The notes under the pieces were generated by a model. It was not told where the DNA came from. It worked only from the letters and a program-made list of their open reading frames with translations, and searched no databases. Made by a program: the position numbers and the translations under genes. DNA of 64,000 nt, taken from assembly GCA_019925105.1 (NCBI GenBank), contig JAHGAU010000031.1:508501-572500 (forward strand), read 5' to 3'. Positions 55,804-64,000 of the stretch are shown one piece after another (position 1 is the first letter of the stretch; every line of letters starts with the position of its first letter). The stretch is from Niebla homalea. Its lineage: Eukaryota > Ascomycota > Lecanoromycetes > Lecanorales > Ramalinaceae.

Positions 55804-58800
55804 TCTGGTGAGCTGATCATGCGAAGTTGTACGGAGGAAACGTTGGAAGGAGGTGTATACAAGTTGGTTGAAACACGCTCAGGAAGTGAATTATATATTA
55901 AATGAATGCGTAACGAGAGTAATATCGCAGGTCGTACAATGGTACGGAGAGGTGAAGGAGGAGAAGAACGGACTCGATATGGAAAGGAAAGAACGGACAG
56001 CAGTCAGCTTAACAAGACCGACTGACTATTAACACGAGTGAAAAGAAAGTGGGCTGGTGAGAAGAAGTAACTGGGGCGAGGCACGGGGTTTGAAGAGTGA
56101 ATGCATCGTGAGCAGGGAAATTGGACTGGAGCCAGCTCCCAAACCTAACCCAGCCGAGCATGGCCAAGGGAGCAGTGGCTAGCTAGATACAGTTCGCGTG
56201 TTGCTTTAGATTTGCGTTAGGTTCCAGGTTGAAATCTAAATGGGGTGAGAAAAGAGAAAAAGGGACAAGGTGCTGGAGCTGCTTTGCGGGTCCAGTTCAT
56301 GCGCTGCTGATGATTCGTCGTGTTGGCGGCAAAGGAAAAAAGGGGGGGGAAAGGGGCGGACATTTGCCAAGATCAATGGACTTTCGGCTAACGCCACGGT
56401 CAGTCGGTCACTACTGCAAGACTAGAGCAGCCCAGCGATGGAAACTTTGGCTGAAAGAGTGAAGAAGTGAAGATCGCAATGCCGGAACAAAAGCAGACGG
56501 CTTACGGAATACTATCACTGGCATAGTATGCCAATAATTGCCAATCCACCTCGTATACGGGATATACCCCTCCAGGCCTCCACTAATCTTCAGCATAGAC
56601 ACACAGAAATTGCTACCGTAGTTTGTGAGCTTCGTCACACGGTTCACCGCTTGACAGTGACCACGTGGATGGAACAACCAAACAGTGGCTGATTTTACCA
56701 CGTGAAGCAGCACTTTTCAGTCCAAGTCCTAACTCGTATTTGTACCCATCCGTTTTGCCGGCCTTGCCGTCTAACTTACACTTGGCGCCAACACTTCACT
56801 CTGCATGATGCATACAGGCGAGAGTCGGGATGAGAAAATATCGTCGTCACGGTCACAGTCAGCAAGAACATCCAATCTCCTTCCTCGTTGGACCCCAGCC
56901 GTGAGATCCGATATCGAGAATCTGAGTCATTCTGCCATTATTCGATTACTCACCACAGTGTGCACAATTGGGTAATGGCAACAATGAGTGGAAGGATGAG
57001 CTTGTCGAGTAGCGTGGTCAATAAGCTGCGGATAGGTTAGAGCAGAAATACAGCACCGTGATACCTGACAGGTGGTAGGTCTCACATTGGCTATTAACAT
57101 GATCTTTCTCATGAGAGACGTCACAGTCCCGTATGCGATACATTATTTATCCTTGTAGCAGCCAAACGCCCAAACACCACCAAGTCTGAAATGATGTGCT
57201 GCAGGGGCTTCGCAAAAATAGAACACTTGCAGGGTTTCTTCTAAGTTCTACAAGCAGGAAGCTCCCAACTCGAACCCCACTTTCTGGTCCACCGTCAACG
57301 GCCGGTCTTACATGTGCGGTCTTTACTCTTTAGCGAACCAAAACGCCACCTGAGAATCTAAGATATGACTATCTGGTAGGGCCGACATGATCTTATCTGC
57401 GTTACCGCGCTCATCAGCAGCAATTTGGAAGTATGGCGAGTGCTTCCTGACCCTACATATTATTCCCTACTTTGACGACATCCCCTCACTGCTTCGTGGG
57501 AGATGTCAGACGTGCCACACAATCGCATGAGGTCAAGCAATTTGAGCAATTTCCCCAGACGGTGGTCGGACCTCTTCGTTCGTGTAGCTGGCTTACCAGG
57601 AGAATAATTAATGGCGGCCCCTTATCCTCCAACATCTGCTTACTTCTTCCTCGATAAATATTGCTTCTCTCGTCCAAGCTTATGCAGCTTGTGAGTCGTC
57701 CAATCAGCTCGAGAATCAACATGTCGGCAACGCAAGGGCGAACCCAAGCGAGAAGCCATGCACAGCCTTGCCAAAGGGCTATTGAATCCTGCCGGCTCGG
57801 CCTACTGTCAGGTACAGTCCCAAATCGGGGAGCACATCCCAGTCAACCCTTCCCCTACTCACGGTAAGCCGCCTTGCTTACGTTCGAAGGCTTCCTCAGC
57901 TGGAAGAACGCTGTTATGATTTTTTCTTGCAGATATTCCTTGATCAATTCTCTGCCATTTGATGGAATGATTTGCCTTCACAGTCCTGACCGAAGTGATT
58001 TTGAAGTGCCAGAGGTTGATTCATACGCAGTCCCGGCCCAGAAATGCCTGAATGTCAACGTGAGTCGCTGTATGACTCCATGCCTAGGAGCACGATGGCG
58101 GATCCTTCAGCATTCCAGTTGCAAGCTGGATTGCAAGGTCATCCGACGCGAGCAGCAGCTTGTCCAATATTGTTGTTGCTTGTTTCGCGCAGGCCATTCG
58201 AGATTCGCTCTGCATAGAATGTCTCTCTCTGCTAGACTCTTCTTATTGAAAGAGTGGAGAAGCACCTTCACGGCAAGGATGAGACATGCCCATGTCGAAC
58301 ACCCAACGTCATGGAATCATGCATGATCCTTAGTGGGTCGCACAGCAGCCACCAAAAACATCGATATCATACATCATCATACACATCGACTGATTCCATC
58401 CGAACATCAGAAGACACGGAAATGCCGTGCCCCCCGAAATCAGGTCAGCCTGTCAATGTCCATATGCACCACACCGTGCCCTTTCACGAAGCGCTTGACC
58501 ATGTGAACGACTTCTGCCTACATCATTCCACGTTCCGTCACTTTTTCGGGATCTCCCTGCCCCTCTCAGCCCCTCCTCCACACATCCCACAAAATTCGTC
58601 CATCCCGCAAATCCCATATTGCTGCTGCTGTTCTTGCCGGTAGCCGGCGCCCCGCCCCACCCCTTTCGAATTTATTGTCATTGACTTCGCCCACCATTTC
58701 AGTATGTACCAACCCCCCCCATCTTCCAGTCTTGGCCATCGTGTTCCCTATTGGGATGACGGCCCCCCCCCCGCCCCCAACCCCCCCCTATCATCGTACA

Positions 58801-59348
58801 TATCCTCGAACGCCAACAGGCGAGTGCTCAATCAAAATCCACGATGATCTTCCGTGGGTGCTGACGCCTGACGTCCCTGCGCGGTGGATGGGCGGGTAAC
58901 TTGTTGGTATAGGGGGGCTGTGGACACTGGACTGGGGCTCGGGAGTTAGACCGATCACGCAGGAACGAGAATAATAAGATGTGGAGCTTGAAAAAAGTTC
59001 GGGGGTGGAGAGTGGGAGATGGGTGGGGACGAATGAGGGTGCGTGCAATCATCCTGCATTACTTATCTACAGAACTCTTTGAGCGAGATCAGGAACACGT
59101 CGACTGCGTTGTCGATCGTATTTGTCATGCCGTTTCCAAATGGGAATGTTGAGTTTTGGCAGTGACAACGCTTCTCTTTGTCCATGCTTCCAAGCACTCT
59201 ATAGCTACCGTCTGATGGCTATTGGTACAATCTGATCTATGGAAGATACATGTACTGGCGCTGGACTTTTATACATCTCCAGACCTTTGGGAGAGGTGGT
59301 GATACATGGTTCCGCCTCTCGCTTGCCCTTTTATCACATCCTCTGCTC
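55804..59348. other. Long gap: galactose oxidase promoter and unassigned sequence
   Basis: About 3.5 kb with no supported gene. Proline-rich or cysteine-rich short frames (57874-58326, 58254-58643, 58675-58899, plus strand) have no recognisable domain. A possible plus-strand exon near 57680-57855, containing EPKREAMHSLAKGLLNPAGS and followed by a GTAAGC donor, is too short to support. C-rich homopolymers occur at 58716-58790. The left 500 bases are the galactose oxidase promoter. Confidence 0.5.
55891..55897 (-). promoter_or_regulatory. Candidate TATA box of the galactose oxidase gene
   Basis: TATATAA on the minus strand lies about 90 bases upstream of the galactose oxidase ATG, a fitting distance for a strongly regulated secreted enzyme. 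Confidence 0.4.
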
Positions 59349-61241
59349 TCATGTTCCTCCCAAGACACCCTTGACTTGAGCACCCAACCCACTGGCGACA
59401 TTTCTGACCTTGTTACCAGCCATGTGCACCTCTGCGGCGGCCAAGGCACCCTGAATCCCGAATTGATTGGGGATGCCTTCGACGCGGTGGGTGGAGTTGA
59501 TGTTCTTGACCATGGTGATCTGGTAGCACGTCGCGGACCCTTGGCGGGAGACGATGGTGGAATAGGCCAGGAAGTATTCCCATATCTGTTCAACTGTCAG
59601 CATGCTGTGCTTCTGCCCTGTTCGGGACGTTAGGATCAGGAGAATCGAGAATCATTACCCTGAACCAGCGATCCCCGTACTTTGCCACGACCTTCTCCCG
59701 GTTCGCAATCCAATTCCGGTACCACCTCCAGAGAGTAGCAGAGTAATGCACCCCAACGGTGTCTATACCTTTGATCTCAAACCCAGCGCCCTCGAGCTTG
59801 TCCACAAACCAGCCCAAGGGGGTCGAAGCGTCCGCCCCAGGGAAAATGTACTTGTTCATGAATAAGCCCCAGATGAGATCCTCATACTGCCAGGGCTTCC
59901 TCAGCCCCGCGATCTGGAGGAAGAAAACGCCATCATCATCCAGCATGTCGTACACCTGCGTCAAGAAAGTCGAGAAGTGGCGGACACCCACATGCTCTGC
60001 CATCTCAAGGCATGTGATCTTCTTATACCCGCCCTGGGGCACGGGGATGTCGCGGTAGTCCATGCACAGGATCCTGCTCTGCCTTTCCTCTATCCCCGCC
60101 TTCCTCAACCCGTTATTACCCCATGCAGTCTGATTCCTGCCCAGCGTCACACCTGTCGCGCAGGCGCCGTAGTTGGTGCTCGCGTATTTGGCCAGCGTGC
60201 CCCACCCACACCCGATGTCGAGCATGCTCTCCCCGCTCTTGAGACCGATCTTCTCGCACACGACGCCCAGCTTGTTGTCTTGCAGCTGCTCCAGGCTCTC
60301 TTCCTTGGTGATGTCGGAGATGATGCCCGACGTGTAGATCATGCGTGGCCCCAGGAACCAGCCGTAGAAATCGTCGCCGCGGTCGTAGTGGTCGCGGACC
60401 TGCTCCTCATCTAAAAACCTCGTCAATGCTGCCCCAACCCCCCACCCCGAAAATTCTCCTCCCTCAATGCTGGATAAGGGGGGGGGGGGGTCCAGATGTA
60501 CATACCCTGCGATCTCGAGTGCATAATCGCCTCGGGAATCATGCCCGTGAAGAAATAGCGGAACAGACTCAGCGTGAAGCGGAAATTCGCCCAGTCGTGC
60601 CGGTACTCCATCATCTCCAGGCAATCCCCCTTGAAATCCACCTGGCCGGCAAAATACATCTCGTGGAATGTCTCCATGGGGATCTTGCGCTTGCCGTGAT
60701 ACCTTTGCCTGTCGGCTTCGCTCCTGAAGGAGAGGTAGTGCTCCACGGGCCGGCCGGGGTAGCGCGCCTTTTCATTCTTGCGGGGCGAGATGGTCGAGGC
60801 GGTGTACCAGAAGATCATGAGGAGCGGGATGGAGGTGAAGAGGGCGAGGAGAAGCCATGTGACAAGGCCACCGCCGAGCTGGCGGGCGAGGTAGCCGGGG
60901 ACAAGGGTGAGGAGGGCAATGAGGAGAGCGTTGGAGAATTGCTCGTTGCTGGTGGAATCGGCCGGGAGGGGGCCGTTCTTGATGGCAGGGTACTGTTTCA
61001 CAGAAGTATTAGGTATGGGGAATGCTTGGTCATGATTGCTTGGACATTTTGCTCGGTGGTCAGGAAGCTCAATGGCTTCATAAATAGCCTTGAAGGTTTG
61101 CGTGATCTACAATAGGGACAATTTCCTTACAGTGGTTGTGCGGACACCGTAGTCCTCGGCTGGTGGCACGGGCGTGGGTGCTGCAGGCGTCTCGATGAAT
61201 TCAAAGTCATCAGAGGACGCCTCAGATCCTGGGTTCCCCAT
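59349..61241 (-). CDS. Sphingolipid C9-methyltransferase (cyclopropane-fatty-acid-synthase fold)
   Basis: Four exons (61131-61241, 60506-60992, 59659-60410, 59349-59585) give 528 residues. The enzyme adds a methyl group from S-adenosylmethionine to C9 of the sphingoid base of fungal glucosylceramide, in the ER membrane. Exon 1 starts MGNPGSEASSDDFEFIETPA. Two membrane helices follow (NALLIALLTLVPGYLAR; WLLLALFTSIPLLMIFWY). The joined exons 2 and 3 read HSRSQDEEQVRDHYDRGDDF, a family signature. The SAM-binding motif I is MLDIGCGWGTLAKYAS, with later EMAEHVGVRHF and NKYIFPGADASTPLGW. The final exon joins DRWFR to IWEYFLAYSTIVSRQGSAT. Introns are 60993-61130, 60411-60505 and 59586-59658. The middle intron contains a run of thirteen C on the coding strand. 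Confidence 0.93.
60478..60490. repeat. G13/C13 homopolymer in methyltransferase intron 2
   Basis: Thirteen consecutive G on the plus strand (C on the transcribed sense strand), within the 95-nt intron and close to its donor. Confidence 0.9.
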
Positions 61242-61733
61242 TTTGAATGTAGGTGAAATCAATTGGCTCGAGGCTGTTTACCTCCGTACTAAAACAGAGC
61301 TCCAGATTGGAGCAGGCAGAACTTTTGGTGGACCCTGATTTCAAGCAGGCCCTTGGCAGTTGGCACCACACATTCAGGGGTTATATATCATGGCTGCGAC
61401 TGTTATACACATCTGACTCCTGACTGAGATCACTCAGGTAGCAATCAGGAAGCCTTTGTTAAATGCTTGGACTTGTTGGACATGTGGACTGCCAACGAGA
61501 TGTGGGATTCTTTTTTTGACGTACAGATTAGTGTACTCGCTCGTATCTATTCTTAATCCGCTCGCTCACTCACGCCCAAAACATGAATCCTACCCTTCCA
61601 GATAACGGTTGATTGCAAAGGCAATCTCTCGTCTCATGCATACATACATCGCAATCGAAGGAGCGCTCAATTATGTTCGTCGTAACAGCAAGAACTTATG
61701 CTCGCCTTCATATCACGGTAGTTCACGTAATTG
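61242..61733. other. Intergenic: methyltransferase promoter and exonuclease 3' end
   Basis: About 490 bases, no recognisable frame. It holds the methyltransferase promoter and the 3' untranslated region of the exonuclease gene. Confidence 0.6.
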
Positions 61734-64000
61734 TCAAGTTTTCTGCTCTAGCTCTGCTCCTGACGATTGAAGCAATCTTTGGTGCGACTTCTTGTGGGGT
61801 ATTATTCCATACGTGCTCAATTTCGCTAACCTCTTTTGATCTGCCGGTAATGATGTTTGGTCAACGGCCTCGCAAAGGTACTCAATCACTGTGCTGAACT
61901 TCAAAGGAGGATTGCGTAGAGTCATGGCAATCTCAGGGACATCGAGTTCTTGGTGATACCAGACGTGGTATGCTCGCAAAGGAGCCAGCGCGAGAGTCAC
62001 TTTCCCCGACCGGTTCGCTCTGTATAAGGTAGCCCAGTCTTGAGCCATGTCATATTGTTTTGACAATGCCGAGAGACGATTCAAAGTCGAAGGGTCCATT
62101 GGTGCAGAAGCACCAGACGAGGCAGGACTGCAGGGTTTCACATCTGATCGAGCCTGGCCCATACTCGATCCTTCAAGCGTGAGGCCGGAGAGAGCAACAT
62201 CGAGATCGTCAGCTTCGTTGGAAGCATCTTCGGAATTCTCAATGCTTTTGAATGAATCGTCCGAAACGTCGGATTCGCCATCCGACATTGCCGCCTCTTC
62301 CTCCTCGGGAACACCAAAGCTTTCATTCAACTCGGCATGGACTGGCCGCGGTGGTGTTGGCTTTATTGCCAGTCTTTTGGCCTCCAACGTGTGGTACAGC
62401 TGGAGGCCAGCATATGAATCGCTTGCCGCATAGCGGCTTTGCCTATAGTCCAACTCCTTACTCCAGTCTGAGGTTTGGAGCCCGGTCTTGAGAAGAGGAA
62501 GACCGAGATGCTCCTCCACCTGCAAGGCTAGCGAAACCACGCGCTTATCCAGCTTTACAGCCTGACCTGAATAGAATCTGACTACCTTGTAGAGGTGACT
62601 CAGTTCAAATATTCCTCTACAGTCGACACCGAGGAATTTTCGAAGACGTGTACTGTCTCCTTTTATAGCCACCCCAACCTTGGTGACATCGGCTGATTCC
62701 ATGATTGCCTTAAAGGTTGGCGCTACGAAGTCTTCCACCACCGCCCCACGCGGGAAGCGTGCCAGGTGAAACAGACCAATGCGCTCTTCATTCGCAAGTT
62801 GGATCAGAGCGACATTGCGTCTAATACCCGTCCGGGACCTTGCTGAAGCCATCCATTCAATGTCGAAGCCCAAGATCTTGTCGCTCGCAAAGAGTTGCGA
62901 CACTGCTTCCATTGCATCTTTGCTCTTGCAGTAATGGACCTTGGTGCGCTGATTGCCCCCCGGCCCCCGATATAGAGAATGCTGCCAATACGATCGCTCG
63001 CTGCCTTTGGGAGCTTTTCGTGCCAAATCCATCAGGTGATCCGGTATACAAAAGCCTAGCCGTGTCACCAAATGTTCTGCTCCCGACTCTTTGCTGGCAG
63101 CCGACGCAGCCTGATCTTTTGCACCGTCAAGTAGAGTCTCATCACGCTCATGAGCGACGTCGGCGTTGATTGGGCTTATTCGAGCTATAGTCGCGTTTCC
63201 ATGGTCAACAACGAAAGTCGACCTCGACAGGTCTGGATAAGTTAATTCCTGCGAACGTTGAAAGTCGAGACCACTGCTTTGGAGGGGCGCCGCATGGTCC
63301 TCAACAGCGCCCTCAGGTTCGGATGGTACTAGAGTCGACACCGCCATTGTGTCCCGCGATACCTGCGATCCTCCTTGCGCTCTAACACCCATGTTTGCCG
63401 CCGTCGCGTCACGTTGATCAAACATAGAGTTGCAAGTGTCTGGTCTTGTTGACAGGGCGTCTTCAATGTTGCTGGCTGCCTGTTTCGACGCGCTGCGATT
63501 GGCAATGCTGTATTGGGAATAGCGTGACACGCTTGAGGAAGCATTGTAGGCCAATCGTCCGAAACTCGCCTGTTTGCTAGATAACCTGGCTTTGGAAGTA
63601 TCTCTTGCCTCTCTGACTGTTCCCAGAAGCTCTTGAGAAAGGTTTAGCCTTGACGTTGGCGGATATTGGAACAAATGCATTGGGGATTTCCTAGAGCCCA
63701 TCATGTAATCTTGGGGTTGCCTCATTATTGTACAATCGCATGGAGGCAGTATATCGCGCCCCTCTCTTTCTAGTTTATTTCCTGTAGAGTTGCTGCTGCG
63801 GAGCTGTTGTCTAGAGCCATAGTAAAGGCTATCGTTGAGGAAGGTCTGACCATCGAGAGTCAAGTTTTTCTGCGCCAGGAGAGAATGATTTTTGCAGGAG
63901 ACGAATAAGTTAGACACATTTCTTGGTGGCTTAAGTTTCAGCTGGCCGCAACGCTTCAAATAAGGACGCCACTTCAGGTACAGACTCGATACCGGCGGCC
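61734..64000 (-). CDS. DEDDy 3'-5' exonuclease-domain protein (WRN-exonuclease type), 5' end at window edge
   Basis: At least 741 residues, with the frame still open to the right edge, so the start may lie outside; no ATG is required within the first codons seen. The first half is disordered. The exonuclease domain has all three motifs: GFDIEWMA (motif I, D and E), KVGVAIKGDSTRLRKF (motif II aspartate) and YAASDSYAGLQLYH (motif III, tyrosine then aspartate), giving a complete DEDDy active site. A motif-neighbouring QVEEHLGLPLLKTGLQTSDW is also typical of WRN-like and RNase D-like exonucleases. An acidic linker (SDGESDVSDDSF) leads to a C-terminal helical part that may be HRDC-like (ALSKQYDMAQDWATLYRAN). 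There is no helicase domain. Whether the substrate is DNA or RNA is not evident. Confidence 0.85.
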   Translation of the reverse strand, partial: PPVSSLYLKWRPYLKRCGQLKLKPPRNVSNLFVSCKNHSLLAQKNLTLDGQTFLNDSLYYGSRQQLRSSNSTGNKLEREGRDILPPCDCTIMRQPQDYMMGSRKSPMHLFQYPPTSRLNLSQELLGTVREARDTSKARLSSKQASFGRLAYNASSSVSRYSQYSIANRSASKQAASNIEDALSTRPDTCNSMFDQRDATAANMGVRAQGGSQVSRDTMAVSTLVPSEPEGAVEDHAAPLQSSGLDFQRSQELTYPDLSRSTFVVDHGNATIARISPINADVAHERDETLLDGAKDQAASAASKESGAEHLVTRLGFCIPDHLMDLARKAPKGSERSYWQHSLYRGPGGNQRTKVHYCKSKDAMEAVSQLFASDKILGFDIEWMASARSRTGIRRNVALIQLANEERIGLFHLARFPRGAVVEDFVAPTFKAIMESADVTKVGVAIKGDSTRLRKFLGVDCRGIFELSHLYKVVRFYSGQAVKLDKRVVSLALQVEEHLGLPLLKTGLQTSDWSKELDYRQSRYAASDSYAGLQLYHTLEAKRLAIKPTPPRPVHAELNESFGVPEEEEAAMSDGESDVSDDSFKSIENSEDASNEADDLDVALSGLTLEGSSMGQARSDVKPCSPASSGASAPMDPSTLNRLSALSKQYDMAQDWATLYRANRSGKVTLALAPLRAYHVWYHQELDVPEIAMTLRNPPLKFSTVIEYLCEAVDQTSLPADQKRLAKLSTYGIIPHKKSHQRLLQSSGAELEQKT

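Overview
This is nuclear DNA of a filamentous ascomycete (Pezizomycotina). The evidence is a velvet-domain regulator (VelB), a fungal-type TERT, recyclin-1, a Dnt1-like nucleolar protein, a sphingolipid C9-methyltransferase, and many short introns (about 46-157 nt) with GTRNGT donors, CTNAC-like branch sites and YAG acceptors. Genes lie singly on both strands, with no operon logic and no convincing biosynthetic cluster. I cannot fix the class or species from sequence alone. Exon joins were chosen by reading frame, splice consensus and remembered family consensus, without alignment.

Layout. 1-3.6 kb: 3' part of IRE1 (kinase plus RNase), then a flavin monooxygenase. 3.6-6.9 kb: a long gap with no supported gene. 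6.9-9.4 kb: two divergent secreted-protein genes, a CAP/PR-1 protein and a small cysteine-bearing protein. 9.4-12 kb: non-coding. 12-13.8 kb: a decayed MFS sugar transporter. 14.6-18.6 kb: a Dnt1-like nucleolar scaffold protein. 19.1-20 kb: a 2EXR-like gene that seems to change frame three times. 20.2-23.6 kb: PEX10 (-), ERD1 (+) and an EthD-domain protein (-), tightly packed. 25.9-29 kb: recyclin-1 (-). 29.4-30.5 kb: a Prm5/Csi2-like membrane protein (-), divergent from FCF1 (+, 31.1-31.9 kb). 32.9-34.8 kb: velB (-). 36.6-42.6 kb: a DH-BAR-SH3 Rho-GEF (-), divergent from TERT (+, 43.8-47.8 kb, five exons). 48.7-51.1 kb: a TBC-domain protein. 51.1-53.7 kb: repeat-rich spacer with a 12-bp minisatellite. 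53.7-55.8 kb: galactose oxidase with CBM32 (-). 55.8-59.3 kb: a long gap. 59.3-61.2 kb: sphingolipid C9-methyltransferase (-). 61.7-64 kb: a DEDDy 3'-5' exonuclease (-) reaching the window edge.

Most intact genes are housekeeping genes: ER stress signalling, Golgi and peroxisome function, exocytosis, ribosome biogenesis, telomere maintenance and polarity. A smaller accessory set comprises secreted proteins, galactose oxidase, the monooxygenase and the decayed transporter; it sits beside the longer gene-poor stretches. I found no previously undescribed multi-gene system. The most notable single observations are a TBC protein lacking both catalytic fingers, a candidate 36-nt intron, the frame-switching 2EXR gene, the transporter pseudogene and the polypyrimidine minisatellite.
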